From Liolophura sinensis (Eukaryota; Mollusca; Polyplacophora; Chitonida; Chitonidae): DNA of 64,000 bases. Positions 25,501 through 35,150 of this stretch are shown in pieces. A program made the translations under genes and the position numbers. The stretch covers positions 21,367,850 through 21,431,849 of the forward strand of contig NC_088304.1 in assembly GCF_032854445.1 (NCBI RefSeq). The letters run 5' to 3'. A model generated the notes under the pieces. It was not told the DNA's origin, searched no databases, and saw only the letters and a list, made by a program, of their open reading frames with translations. Every line of letters begins with the position of its first letter. The first letter of the stretch is position 1.

Positions 25501-27864
25501 GAGAGTTTGTCAACCATCAGTGGAGCGTTATTCAGTATCTCGGAGCGCTACACAAGCGGTAAACAATTGACTTTTAACCTGGGCTGTACTGAATATGTGA
25601 AAATCGATTGGCATTGGAGATTTAGAACAGCTGTCTTACCCTATCTTGTTTTCTGCGCCCCCTTGGTTTAGAAATATGGACAAGAGTACACCAGAATCAA
25701 AGATAACAAACTATTCTAGGGGTCAAATACTCTTACTTCTGTTCCCCTTTATTTTACAGCTGTAAGTGTAATGGTTATTATTGTAATTTGGGTGAAATAT
25801 GTATGGTTCCTTCACTGTTTTTATCTATTTCCATTATGCCCCTTTGCTTTCTGAACAATTCAGGAAACGGGTGTGGCTTTACACTAAATTTTGATGAGGG
25901 AAGGTTTCCTAGTTCAGCAACCATGGAAGTCAATGTGTGTATACTGTTTCTTTAGTGTTTACTGCATGAACTTTTGAGTTTATGGAACATACACTGACTA
26001 CACTACAAAGGAATGCCTACCTGTCAACTTGTGGGCTCTCATGTGCTCCAGTGGAAGCCTATCAATCTACATGGTTTTGATGTGCTCCAGTGGTAATCTA
26101 TCAACTTACGTGTTCTGATGTGCTCTCTGTATACAGTTGAACGTCTTGCTGGTTGGACTGTACATATCTGGATACTGCAAAACAATAAAGCAACACTTCA
26201 GTCATGTAAAATACAAGAAAATGCCTGTGCATATACTCCTAGCTCAAGACATTCTTAATTCGTGTCTGTTAATTTTAGGACTTCAATGACCTCCAACAAT
26301 GATTTATTTTCAGAAGACCAAATGCGAGCCACGAAATTTGAGTGGTTGACATAACCAAGAAATTGGTTACGAGTTCCAAGCCTTGAATAGCCGATCGTTC
26401 GGTTTCGTCACAATGCAAAAACAAACTAGTTGTTCGCGCAAACTTGCTACGTGAACATTTGGCTAATAAAGTCATCTACAGTACTTCCTAGCTGTGTTTT
26501 TCCTTTTATTTACTTTCACTTGAGCAAAGCCTATTACTTTGTGTACGAAGTTTGTCATACTGCAGTACAGTCAGCCATCATACTTGTCCAGCGGAATCCT
26601 CGGGTAGCACAGTGGGAACATAGGGGGCCGCACCATGAACAGTGATCAGCATAGATCAGGGTGGATCAGGAAGTCGCTAAAAAACATGTCATACATGCTG
26701 AAAATAATGTGGCATGTGTTATATTCCTGTGTATTTTTATTTTCTTTTGATGATTAATAATTACTTTTATAGTTAGCTACTTGTAGTGTGTGTAATATTC
26801 AACTGGCTTATCGAGCCCTAACTGATAAAATGATTACATCCACAGGGCGAAATGATACAAGCATTGACATGAGGGAATGTCAGTGATGACCAACTCATGG
26901 AAAGTTGTTGAGTAGTAAAAGTTTAACTTCAGTTGAAATTGAATGTCACCTTTCTCTACTAACCGCTACTTTATCTGCCTACCTCTAGCTCACCAAGACC
27001 ACAATACATGAGTGACGAATGCCGCCACCTAGCACGTGTTGTGTACATAACAAAGGAGATATATAGTCCTCATGCCCACAGCAGCAAAATGTGGCTGAAA
27101 GTCGAAACGTACGTTCTGACCAAAATATTTTAATATTTTGTTTTAACACAAAAGCCTTCAATGGAGTCACCTATAGGCTGTCGCTAAGTTAATAGGTCGT
27201 TTGTAGACTGGACTTGACAGCACATAACAGGAGAGAGCGCAGATGCATTGATAAACAGAGCGCTGACCTCAAGAAATTTGGTCAGAGCAGAAAGCTGGCG
27301 ACTATGTATTATGTATTTAGTGCATAATGGCATTGAGTTTACAGTCATTAAAACACTTTGCAGCATCACAGCACCAAAAGATGAGGATTGCCAGCAACCT
27401 TGTGAGCGTAACACCCAGTTTAAGTGCTACATTTTGTGGGGATGTTCCGGTTGACAGATCAGGGTAACTGATTTATAGGTCTGCACAATTACACTCCAAG
27501 TAACCACCATGCAAACGATCGTTTTGTTTACGTCAAATTTCATGGCCTGCAGATGCATACAATTTTGTTCAAAGAGAAAGCAAGTACAAGGCAAGTGAAC
27601 GTAAACTGGAGTAATTGTAATATAAACTGAACTCTTAACGCATGTATCAACTAGTGAAATTTGCAAACCCTGAGCCAGATCCCATTTTAAAATTTTGAGT
27701 CCAGTGATTTCCAACTCTGCCTATCTTACCTCCACCTCGTACTGTTTCCTGGCCTTGCCAACATTATAGGCCATCCACATGTTCACAAATGTACTGCCCA
27801 CTGTTGTGAACAACACATAGCCATAGTTCTCTGGAAGCAAGTCTGCAAACTTGGACGATGACAT
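7390..27864 (-). CDS. mgst3: Microsomal glutathione S-transferase 3-like gene (whole locus, two alternative 3' cassettes)
   Basis: Coding exons on the minus strand join as 27730-27864, 26110-26174, then either 3A-4A-5A (22406-22464, 21284-21356, 20595-20734) or 3B-4B-5B (15730-15787, 9723-9795, 7390-7502). The B form reads without a break for 147 residues, close to the roughly 150 of animal MGST3. Family signatures seen are NYGYVLFTTVG (first membrane segment), FNCIQRAHQNTLEN, GGLQYP, RVLYAKGYYTG and a hydrophobic last segment before HWVPVKC. MAPEG proteins are four-helix membrane proteins of ER or outer mitochondrial membrane; MGST3 members conjugate or reduce lipid peroxides with glutathione. 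The acceptor 10 bases before the ATG implies a noncoding first exon upstream. I found no second copy of exons 1 and 2. Whether the cassettes are alternative 3' ends of one gene or the remains of a tandem gene duplication cannot be decided here. Confidence 0.85.
7763..8960. repeat. 28-bp minisatellite within MGST3 intron 4B, split by a SINE
   Basis: Units of about 28 bp, core tggacagaaggtct then cgtagtcagaaga, with many substitutions and small indels. A SINE with target-site duplication has landed in it (8393-8593). Confidence 0.88.
8393..8593 (-). mobile_element. SINE family 1, 5'-truncated, with 12-bp target-site duplication
   Basis: Tail at the left (tttatttattttatttattt), core cagcattatggcgggtggaa, ends at the ctggacttgaactcaca junction without the tRNA head. 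aacaatagacag occurs on both sides (8381-8392 and 8594-8605). Confidence 0.92.
9088..9231 (+). mobile_element. SINE family 1, 5'-truncated
   Basis: Starts in the middle (gtctgccagcaacctgtgg), then ccaccataatgctggctgcc, the conserved 3' block and an aataaataaata tail. In MGST3 intron 4B. Confidence 0.9.
9723..9795 (-). CDS. mgst3: MGST3 exon 4B (cassette B, 73 bp), seed of the adjacent array
   Basis: Reads RLTSAIGLTYLVSRVLYAKG then YYTG plus one base. The acceptor is ctgtgttgtag, the donor GGAG|gtatgt. The 5.2-kb array directly upstream (on the gene strand) is built of copies of this acceptor and the first ~50 bases of this exon. The true exon is the last member of the array and the only one with the GYYTG end and a donor. 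Confidence 0.88.
9796..15040 (-). repeat. 69-bp array copied from the MGST3 exon 4B acceptor (about 75 units)
   Basis: On the minus strand each unit has a copy of the intron end (ctgtgttgtag) joined to the first ~50 bases of exon 4B (AGACTAACCTCAGTGATAAG...). In the 13.5-14.1 kb units, 43 of the first 50 exon bases match the real exon. Read in the exon frame a unit gives RLTSVIRLTYLVCRKLYSMS VL and then stops at the TAG of the next copied acceptor. The unit length, 23 codons, also leaves another frame open on both strands (up to 496 codons minus, 465 plus). The array fills intron 3B up to the true acceptor. Confidence 0.9.
13484..14115 (-). repeat. 139-bp higher-order unit inside the exon 4B-derived array
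   Basis: Here two diverged ~69-bp halves alternate and the pair repeats almost without change every 139 bp (successive starts near 13588, 13727, 13866, 14005). One half keeps the most exon-like sequence of the whole array (gctaacctatttggtgagca). Near identity points to recent amplification. Confidence 0.85.
15041..15729. other. MGST3 intron 3B remainder
   Basis: Between the array and exon 3B: unique AT-rich sequence plus one SINE fragment. No exon seen. Confidence 0.5.
15341..15427 (+). mobile_element. SINE family 1, 3' fragment
   Basis: gtcccaccataatgctggcc, tataagtgaaatatttttga, aacaccaatc and an aaataaataaat tail. Confidence 0.85.
15730..15787 (-). CDS. mgst3: MGST3 exon 3B (cassette B, 58 bp)
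   Basis: One base completing Thr, then LENQTSFIILTLFGGLQYP. This continues the QNTLEN motif of MGST3 and the second membrane helix. The acceptor is gattttccag and the donor CCC|gtaagt. In frame with exons 2 and 4B, unlike its twin 3A. Confidence 0.87.
16320..18620. repeat. 44-bp minisatellite upstream of MGST3 exon 3B (about 50 units)
   Basis: Typical unit gtgcatacatgtacaatacc then aggctccctgaatacacagcactg; 38-bp variants contain tgcatacattcccagactgc. On the minus strand one frame reads MYTPVLCIQGAW repeatedly, reminiscent of MYSP...CIQRAH of MGST3 exon 2 (see findings). The long minus ORFs (up to 258 codons) are by-products. Confidence 0.9.
18733..19793 (-). other. Possible alternative last exon / 3' UTR of MGST3 cassette A
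   Basis: On the minus strand a strong pyrimidine-rich acceptor (ctcttatctgtttccag) ends at 19794. If joined to the AA|gtaagg at the end of exon 5A, it gives ...IMKYQW and a stop. An AATAAA signal on the same strand lies at 18733-18738, about 1 kb on. The whole stretch lacks arrays and SINEs, unlike its surroundings, as expected of a transcribed UTR. This rests only on motifs and spacing. Confidence 0.3.
19938..20172 (-). mobile_element. SINE family 1, diverged near-complete copy
   Basis: Tail ttttatttatttatg at the left, core aagaatatttcacttatata and caggattgtggtgggaggaa, then ctggacttcacctcaccgcg and a decayed tRNA-like head (aagtctaaccaccttgaccc). Confidence 0.8.
20595..20734 (-). CDS. mgst3: MGST3 exon 5A (cassette A, C-terminal)
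   Basis: The acceptor is ccttcacag; the exon completes an Asp codon and reads DPSNRKWGAWGHLSMLLLLG, then HTISFCAHQLKWVP and a 13-residue tail ending VTIMK before TAA at 20595-20597. This is the fourth membrane helix. The tail is longer than that of exon 5B (VPVKC). The stop overlaps a donor-like AA|gtaagg, so splicing to a further exon near 19.79 kb is possible. Confidence 0.8.
21284..21356 (-). CDS. mgst3: MGST3 exon 4A (cassette A, 73 bp)
   Basis: Reads RLTAIVGFSYLVSRVLYAKG then YYTG plus one base. This is the third membrane segment and the R-x-LYA-x-GYYTG signature of MGST3. The acceptor is ctttttgtag and the donor GGAG|gtaagc. Its length and phases are identical to exon 4B; they differ mainly in the first half (AIVGFS against SAIGLT). 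Unlike 4B, it has no repeat array next to it. Confidence 0.85.
21536..21668 (-). mobile_element. SINE family 1, internal fragment
   Basis: Core only: gcataatgttgggtggaaac, cgggctggggaaacccacg, ttccacgtacgactggagaa. In MGST3 intron 3A. Confidence 0.7.
21665..21990. repeat. ~53-bp minisatellite in MGST3 intron 3A
   Basis: Units begin gttctgaacacctgacacca and continue with gttatctagtatcctcacct. About six copies, progressively diverged to the right. Confidence 0.85.
22406..22464 (-). pseudogene. mgst3: MGST3 exon 3A (cassette A), +1 frameshift
   Basis: Good acceptor (ctttttcag) and donor (CCT|gtaagt). The exon aligns with exon 3B over its whole length, but is 59 rather than 58 bp because of an extra C (TTCCATT against TTCATT). 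It starts as LENQPTF in frame and, one frame over, ends as IVLSVIGGLQYP. As printed, joining exons 2-3A-4A would run out of frame. It is either a decayed exon or a one-base assembly or sequencing error; the flanking splice sites are intact. Confidence 0.75.
22480..22770. repeat. ~53-bp minisatellite beside MGST3 exon 3A
   Basis: Five or so units with gtgtaaatgctatgagcaga and ccactcaacatgcaatcagt. Lies immediately upstream (gene strand) of exon 3A but shows no exon sequence. Confidence 0.85.
23390..23900. repeat. Degenerate short repeats (gaggaaaccagtcacacc)
   Basis: Purine-rich plus strand with loosely periodic agaggaaaccagtcacacca motifs. In the MGST3 intron between exons 2 and 3A. Confidence 0.7.
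23905..24150 (-). repeat. Repeats derived from the MGST3 exon 2 donor end (distal cluster)
   Basis: About five units of 38-39 bp carrying gtgttctgatgtgctct, the plus-strand form of the exon 2 end (AGAGCACATCAGAACAC), followed by a non-exon block tggtagcctat. The donor itself is mutated in most units. The source exon is 2 kb away at 26110. Confidence 0.7.
24380..24659 (+). mobile_element. SINE family 1, full length, 12-bp target-site duplication
   Basis: tRNA-like head with A box (tggttcagtcgg) and B box (gagttcaagtcc), central core gtaccaggtttcctcctacc ataatgctggccgcc, conserved 3' block gtacggcgtaaaacaccaat and an aaataaataaat tail. Flanked by caatttaatcag on both sides (24368-24379, 24660-24671). 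A good reference copy for the family. In the MGST3 intron between exons 2 and 3A. Confidence 0.95.
25008..25160. repeat. Two-copy ~77-bp tandem duplication
   Basis: gcagaggcatggccacacaa ... cctaggcgaagaaagcgtg is repeated once as gcagaggcacggccacacga ... cctaggcgagaagcgtg. Confidence 0.8.
26022..26103 (-). repeat. Repeats derived from the MGST3 exon 2 donor end (adjacent copies)
   Basis: Two imperfect 38-39 bp units directly abutting the real exon 2/intron boundary. Each has tgatgtgctcc-like exon sequence and tatcaa(c/t)ctac, aligning with the true tatcaacttacgtgttctga; the donor GT is altered in both copies. Confidence 0.7.
26110..26174 (-). CDS. mgst3: MGST3 coding exon 2 (65 bp)
   Basis: Reads YPDMYSPTSKTFNCIQRAHQN plus two bases of the next codon. 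FNCIQRAHQNT is the most conserved MAPEG/MGST3 loop, taking part in glutathione binding. The acceptor is gttttgcag and the donor AC|gtaagt. It starts in phase 0 after exon 1 and ends in phase 2, which fits both exon 3 versions (G or A completing a Thr codon). Imperfect copies of its donor end lie just beyond it and near 24 kb. Confidence 0.88.
27730..27864 (-). CDS. mgst3: MGST3 coding exon 1 (start codon, 45 codons)
   Basis: Reads MSSSKFADLLPENYGYVLFT and on through VGKARKQYEVE. The ENYGYVLFT and NVGKARKQY blocks match the MGST3 N-terminal membrane helix and the basic loop that follows. The ATG at 27864 is the first in the exon; 10 bases upstream is an acceptor (tgtttttctcag, exon edge 27874), so the 5' UTR is split. 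The donor GAG|gtaaga leaves phase 0. Confidence 0.88.
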
Positions 27865-28099
27865 GACTGGTTTGCTGAGAAAAACACAAAATATTGGTCT
27901 ATTACTGCACTTTGTTCGCAATAACAACATTTCGCTAAAGATACATTGTGCAACCTGACACAAATCAAAGATTTTTCCATTTTAAAACATCGCTTCAAAC
28001 AGCTCCGTTCAAGCTTAATGGGAGAAATGGCTGACAAGTATCAATCTGTCTTTACAACTGCCAAGAATCGCGTGGGACAAACTCTGACTGAATTTAGGT

Positions 28100-29040
28100 T
28101 GGCACAAACTTCACAGAATTGACATAGGTCCAGTTTTCGACAGAATGATTTCATCAGGCACAATCTAACTCACCGCAACTGCTTTGTCTTTATACAAAGA
28201 CGCTGTTTACAGTATCACAAAACAAAAATACTTACACTAAATGAGATCAGATTATTAAAGTCTACAAAATGACAAATCCACAGAGGGGTCTTCGGTAACC
28301 TCGACCACACGCACACCTCGTCCTTGAGAGTGTCCAGCTGCACGCGTTAGGTCAGAACGAGGCTACAGGTAAAACGCACATTCCAGTCTGTACCCAGAGT
28401 TCCCTGCGTGTACATTGACGCCTTACACCATTGTAGCGGTCACTGGCCTGGGTCACTGTGATGAGACAGAAATAAAGTGATGCCAGAAAACACAAAAAGT
28501 CTGTCTCAACCTTTCGGTGATGTCGGACCCGAGTAAGGGTAGTGGTGTTCATACAGGTGCTCAAATATGCCCCCTTACCCCCGCCATCCCCACGCACACA
28601 CATACTTTTTATGTGCCAGGGAGAATTTGATCCGACAGGAAATTTAATACTGTGTAGCGCATAATTCTAAAATTTAAAAGTTTCTGCATTGACCGTTCTA
28701 AAGGGAACAACAATCTATTAAAACTAGATAGAAAACATTATGCCTAGGCCTACTTCTTAATCAGACAGATTAAATGCACACAAGACTGATTCTTATTTAC
28801 CTACAACTGCGTCCGGCTAAATATGCCGACACAACTATGGCTACTAGACCTATACGCTTACAATTTAAAGCTGCATTCTCTTTGGTTTTCACAAATAACA
28901 TGAATGAACAAAGTAATTGAAAATCATACCATGGTAACTTTTGAAAGTCTTTATTTTCTGTTGATAAAGTTCTTTAAGGAAGCCTTTTACACTGTGAAAA
29001 AATTTCACCAACCGCGGTTGTCACAGGCCTATAGACCTCT
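28100..29040. other. 5' flank of the MGST3 gene
   Basis: The acceptor before the exon 1 ATG implies an upstream noncoding exon; a donor-like AGT|gtaagt on the minus strand near 28231-28236 is one candidate. No promoter motif convincing enough to place. Confidence 0.3.
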
Positions 29041-29122
29041 TTTTATTTTGATTGGTGTTTTATGCAGTACTCAAGAATATTTAACCTAAATACGACGGCG
29101 GCCAACATTTTGGTGGGAGGTA
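29041..29122 (-). mobile_element. SINE family 1, 3' fragment
   Basis: tttgattggtgttttatgca gtactcaagaatattt and acgacggcggccaacatttt. Confidence 0.8.
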
Positions 29123-29483
29123 GGCCTATATGAGGTTGTCATATATATGTCGTGGCCCCAATGTTACATTTGGAACAAGCACTCATAAACACGGCGCACT
29201 GACTAGACGCGTCTTTTTTAAACTATGTCGCTTTTACCCCTATGTAGGCCTACTGCTTATAAATTCCTGTTTCTCGGTGCCTCAACATTGAATGGAAATA
29301 TAATTATATTCACGGAGACTCCGGGCCTCGAGCAGCCCCTGGGCCATTGCCTTGGGTGCAAAGGTAATTACCTTTTAAAAGTTTCACTTTTAGAGTGTCA
29401 CTTTCATGGCTCTCTGTCCTTCAGACCCCAATCTATCGATGCCCGAAAATGGCTGAGATCTTATTTAGGGCAATCTAGACCTT

Positions 29484-29812
29484 TCGGTGGCCCAGTGGTG
29501 AGAGCGTCCACCTCCAAATAGGCATACCCCGAGATCAAACCCGGATCGGGTCATACCAGAGACTTTAAAGGTGGTGGTAACTGCTGCGTTGCTTGGCGCT
29601 CAGCACTGAGAGGTTCGAGCAAGGAAACATGGCACGACCGGTGTCAGTATAATGTGACTGGATGGGGTGTCATGTGTGGTATCTTCGGCATGATGCTTCA
29701 GCGGCGGTAGTACTTGCCCTGCCGCATGATATGTACACACACCTACTGACTCCTCGTCGCCATATGACTGAAACATTGTTAAGTACGACGTTAAACACTA
29801 AGTAAATACATA
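29484..29812 (+). mobile_element. SINE family 2 (tRNA-like head, tacgacgttaaac end)
   Basis: The head cggtggcccagtggtgagag and gagatcaaacccggatcggg look like A and B boxes. The body has actgagaggttcgagcaagg and the 3' end catatgactgaaacattgtt aagtacgacgttaaacac. Two further copies share the 3' end. Confidence 0.75.
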
Positions 29813-30654
29813 TATACACATGCATTCGCTTTATCTAAGGTATGCACAACAGATCCTAAGAAAAACACTTGAAACAATTTTATTGCTTAATGCTGATTAA
29901 ATTGTTCCGCGCGAGAACACCAGTGGTGAGGCTTAGTCAAAAGAAGCCTATGTGTGTCGCACAGGCTCCAAAGGTTAGGTTAAGCTAGTCTAGCGGTCGT
30001 AGTGATGTAAAGTGAGCGTAGAGAGCGAGACATGCGCTGTAGGGAATGAAAATTTGTTAAGTATATGACGTTCAACCCAAAACACTTATTAATTCATTCA
30101 TCTGTTATGTTAGTTATTGTAATGTTAACTACTTAAATGCTGGTACAGCTGGATGCCACTGTATGTACAAACATTGTAGACTGTATACACAGAATTTGTT
30201 TGTGAAAGTACCTTAGGAATTACTAGGTATACCACGATTATATTCAATAAGATTATGTTCAATTTTCATTTGTTCACACTGATTTTACAACGATTATATC
30301 CATTTTGTTTACAGCAATTTTAAGAGATTCCCACAACTCTTCTACAGACTTAAACACAATTATAACCATTTGCTGTGAAAGCAAATTGTTAAAATTTGTA
30401 CTTTTGCCAACTTTCTTTGTTTTAATAAATTTTTATAGATACATTTTAGAGAAACATTCTTGAATAAAATTTGTTTATTTGTGCTAGGTTTTATTCTGGA
30501 GCATGTCCTTAACTATTCTCGTGTGTAGTATATCATTAAGAGGAATACGTAATAAAAGGATGTTCTGTTAATTGAGGTTTTTGGTTGATTGTTCAAGGCC
30601 AGTTCAGATCATACCAAACACCTGAATGGAGAGCTAACATGTGGCTAATGAAAC
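29813..30654. other. Intergenic AT-rich sequence, nothing recognised
   Basis: No ORF of note, no arrays, no splice-flanked exon. Confidence 0.5.
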
Positions 30655-30741
30655 CGGCTCTGCCCGGTTTCCTCTTGTTACAACGCTGGCCACCGTCGTA
30701 TAAGTGACATATTCTTGAAAAACAATCAAATAAATAAATAA
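30655..30741 (+). mobile_element. SINE family 1, 3' fragment with internal deletion
   Basis: gctctgcccggtttcctctt, caccgtcgtataagtgacat, then caatcaaataaataaataat; the gagtacggcgtaaaac block is missing. Confidence 0.8.
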
Positions 30742-31163
30742 TAATGAAATACATATCTGAGTTAATGGTACATCTGTACAATACATTTCCTAAACAGGCC
30801 CACAGTACTGTGGAGGCAGATCTCAGTTTATTACCATCTAATACTTAGAGAATTCACTAGCATAAATTACGTGTCAGTCAGCTTGCTGATTTTCATTGCC
30901 AATTTGTGACATATACCTTTGGAAGGGGCTAAAAGTAGAATATACAGCAGGAGAGCTCGAATTAATTGTGAAACACATCATGTTTCACGCTTTTTTTCGG
31001 TTGTTTTATTTTGTAATAAACTTTGGTTACTAAGAATGTACTGCATGGCTTTTGGTTATACTAGAAAGATAAGATCATTTCACAGTAATCTTTATCTTCA
31101 TTCTCAGATTTTCAAATTTTTAAAAATTTGTTCGAATTTGAAGGTACGGTGTTTGATGAAATT

Positions 31164-31240
31164 TATTTAATTATTTGATTGGTGTTTACGCCGTACTCAA
31201 GAATTCTTTCACTTATATGACAGCAGCCAGCATTATGGTT
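31164..31240 (-). mobile_element. SINE family 1, 3' fragment
   Basis: tttaattatttgattggtgt, acgccgtactcaagaattct, cagcattatggt. Confidence 0.8.
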
Positions 31241-33839
31241 GAAAGTGTTTTATGGAAAATAACCAGAGGCCTACAGCCTGAATTTCTGATCTACCTTTAA
31301 TAGACTCATGTGTTCATAATAATTTCCATTCAGAGTCAAACTATTTTTAACACAATAAGAAAACACATTTACCTATATGTATACAGAAGATTTCATTTCG
31401 TTCACACTGGCATATAGAGAAAAAGGGATGAAGCATTATTATTCTTGTCAGACTATAGCCCGTTTAAATTCTAGCTGATTGAGTCTCCATTGGTCCTCAT
31501 TAAACAGCAGCAAACTTGGTTGCAAATTCAACCAATGACTGACTACATGTATATGCATATACATTTTACAAAAGCCGAATCTTCGTATTTTTTGCGTGAC
31601 AAACATTTGTACGGGGTTTCTTCTAAATCACTTCGTGTTACACAAACGCAAAAAGAGTGATATAGTGTTACTGACCAATTTACGTTTTTTGTCTAAATTT
31701 TGAAGCCAATATTTTGTCGATCTGTAAACCCATATATACCTCTGTATGGATATATTGTGTTTTTTTTTATATTGTGAGTTGCGAAGCGTTACAAACACTT
31801 TATACATAAAAGGTATTTGTGTGACTAGGTTATATGGTTATATACTGACCAAAAAAAGAAACTTCACATAACTTACTTAATGTTCCAAACATTCCAACAC
31901 AGAACAAAGTGTGCTGTTAGTGGATAAATCCAAACAATCCAATCTAGAACAAACTGTGTTGCTAATGGATAAATTTGGTTCATGGAGGTACCACAAATTA
32001 CGAGAAGACGTGAGCGCACATTCCCGCAGGAAGCTCCCAAACGAATACGCTATACCGCCACGAAATCGATCAGCTTCCTGTGCGCTGCATTGGCGGGGAG
32101 TGGGGGATCGGGGGGGGGGGGGGGGGGGGGGGGGGCGTTCACCACCCCGAGGCCACGCCCGCACTCTTCCGATGGCAAATCATAAAACGCTAAATACAAC
32201 CCTATTCCATTCTCTGGTTCCTGTGCAGGTGAAATTATGCCTAACAGAGACGTTCATTACGGCATTACGGTTTACCTGTGTCAGAATCAGCCCAACATGC
32301 TGTAAGGACGTAGGGCAGGAACACAGGCCTCCAGCAAGCGCTTTTGTGTGGTGTGTGCAGTTAAGCGACCCCTTAACAGTGTCTTACTGGATTACGTAGG
32401 CCTACCCCAATTACGTAGCCGACTTTGATTATCCGCGGCATGTGTCGTCACATGTGGCCATTCTGAGCTAGAGCGATCAGATTTCATACCCTTTTGATGC
32501 ACACGTGTCCTCAGGTTGTGAATTGTCCACCTACTGTACCTAATGGCACCTGCAACAGCCACCGAATACTGGTTAGCCTAGAATCTATTCTTCGAAACCT
32601 ATATGGACGTTGCGCGTCAATAATCGCAAGACCAAAACGACGTTTAACACAAACCACCAAAGAACTAGGAAAGTGAAGTAAAGTGCGAAAATAGGAAGAC
32701 AAATAGAAGCTGTCAGCAGTTTTCATTGACGTAAGGAAGACGCAAGGTATGTTCTAGGAACTTGTTCAAATCAGTATTCAAACCGTGTACCATGCTGGAA
32801 TGTAAGATGTCGATAAAAAAATATGTGTCTCAGTTGCGCTTGATTGCAACTGTTCATATATCCAAAGTGGTGATCAAATTCAAGACGATGAATACAAAAC
32901 CCATAGCCCCGGATTAAGCGGAATTAGACACAATCATGAAGTTCCAGAGACTCGGGACTCTGTTCATATTCATTTACAAGAGAATTATACTCATTGTAAA
33001 ATTTAAGAAACTTAGAGTGAAGGTGTTTGATGGAATAACCTTGACACACAAGTTTTTGCTGTAATAACCTGTGACGTTCATTGAAATCTTAGTACAACAC
33101 ATAGACTCTAACAAATGCTTCACGGCGGGACATGCACACGCGATATGCAGGGCCCTTTGGTATATTGCTGTCCAAGTAAGGATAATTTACAATGTAAAAA
33201 TTGAAACTTGTCGTACAGTCCGCCAACTGTACGTTCATGTTCAACATTTGTAAGGCGTGGTATGAGAATTTTTTCCAAAGATTGTCAGCGTTTTTTTTTT
33301 CTCCTAATCACCAGCATATTTTGCACATGTCCTTGTGCTCAAAAGAGCGTACCGTATGCACCTAGTGTTGTTCACCACAGTCGCAATGGTTGGAAGCGTC
33401 AGGTTTAACCTGGCCGTTATGGTATGTGCGCTTATTAACTACTTTATGCCAGATGTAGGCGAGTTGCGTGACACCAAGAGAATTTCAGTGCCATAAAACT
33501 GTGTATGAGTGAAATCTCACACAAGGATCTAAGCTTCTGTGGTAAAATAATATAAAGCTGACATACACCAATTCAGGCTGAATACCTTTCTCCTTCTTTT
33601 TGGAAAAGGATATGGGAGGTGCTATAAATCAAGGTTTAATAGCCTGTGTGCATTGGAGCAAAGATTCATTCAATGTCTTCCAGTGAATAAACATTTCGAT
33701 ATCAGGTTTGTTAAATCTACTGTCCCATATTAAACTATAAGTACATGCATGTTCATACATCTTTATGCTTGGTTTCATAGTCGGTGCACTTTATACGTAT
33801 AGGTAAATTAGACACAAGCCTCCTGGTAGAGGTACTTTG
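31241..33839. other. Intergenic, poly-G run, no confident gene
   Basis: A run of 26 G (32110-32135) sits in a locally GC-rich patch. Plus-strand ORFs of up to 162 codons cross the run, but their glycine stretch and lack of family resemblance argue against a gene. Confidence 0.4.
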
Positions 33840-34190
33840 TACGTAAAGGAAGATAACTTACTCGTCGTATTCCTTGTGGGTGTTATAATTTACACCTACA
33901 CTAAGGTAAATTACTCACCGTCCACCTTGTGGGTGTTATAATTTACACCTACACTAAGGTAAATTACCCACCGTCCACCTTGTGGGTGTTATAATTTATA
34001 CCTACACTAAGGTAAATTTCCCACCGCCCTCCTTGTGAGCGTTGTAATTTACACATACGTTAAGGAAAACTTCTCACCGTGCTCCTTGTTGGTGTTGTAA
34101 TTTTCACCCACTCTAAGGTAAATTAACCGTCGTCCTCCTTGTGTGTGTTGTAATTTACACACACGCTAAGGTAAACTACTCATCGTTCTC
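33840..34190. repeat. 53-bp minisatellite, interrupted by SINE family 2
   Basis: Units with ctaaggtaaattactcaccg and tccaccttgtgggtgttata. About six copies, with further copies on the other side of the SINE (34517-34580) and again at about 35070-35150. Confidence 0.85.
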
Positions 34191-34241
34191 TTTGATCCTC
34201 TTCGGGAGCAGTAGATCCAGGATCAATCTTGTGTCGATTCA

Positions 34242-34511
34242 CACCTAAGACTTTAAAAGGAGGAAGTTGTAACTTCCTCGATTGGCGTTTAGCATGAAGG
34301 GGATAGTGCAACGACTGGTTGACCCTTATCGGTATAATGGCTCGGGCGGGGTGGCTTACTTGCCTTCGGTAAGTCGTCTCAGTGAAGCAGCACTAGATAA
34401 AAGAGCGATGGAATTCCGTCCTGCTACAAGGAGGCACATTACATGCACTCTAAGAGCTCCTTCGTCGTCATATGAAAAATTGTTAAGTATGACGTTAAAC
34501 TCAAAGCACTC
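34242..34511 (+). mobile_element. SINE family 2, diverged copy inside the 53-bp array
   Basis: cacctaagactttaaaagga, cgactggttgacccttatcg, then the family 3' end tcgtcgtcatatgaaaaatt gttaagtatgacgttaaac and a cactcact-type tail. Confidence 0.75.
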
Positions 34512-35150
34512 ACTCCTTCACTCGTCCTCCTTGTGGGTGTTGTAATATATATCTACACTATGGTAAATTGGCCACCATCCTCTTGCATGGACCTGGATTC
34601 TACAGGTGTACTATGCATCCCCGAGTCCACAAAGCCATTTCTGACCTAAGTCAAAATTTGAAATGCGAGCTTAAAGCTTATTTTGGTACTTTAGAAATTA
34701 AAATTTTATCCACGTTATCAATGTTACCTTAACCTCCAGTAACAAAAACTGAGCATTGTCAAGAGGTTTTTAATTTTGACCTAAGTCACAAATGGCTTCG
34801 TAGAATCGGTCCCAGGCCCCTTTACATTGTTTTAATCTCATGACAATAGAGCATTTCCAGACTAGTGACGTCTAATGAATTGCAATTAAAATAACTGCAT
34901 ATTTCTGCTTAAGCCATTATGTCAGGGAACGTGTAATCTGTCACTATTTAAATATTTACATGACATATACCGTATTTCATCGGTTATGTGTGACCATTTG
35001 CAAGTCATCACACTGTCCTTATTACTCTGGTCTTACTCTTTCTGCCGTCTGTCTATAATTATACTGTAACTTATACCTGCGCAAAGGTAAATTAGCCAGC
35101 GTCACCTTCCTGGGTGTTGCTGCTTATACCTTTAGGAAGGTAAATTAGCC

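Noticed and set aside
31911-32399. 162-codon plus ORF over the poly-G run
   Set aside because: Contains a low-complexity Gly run, no domain, and the opposite strand is equally open.
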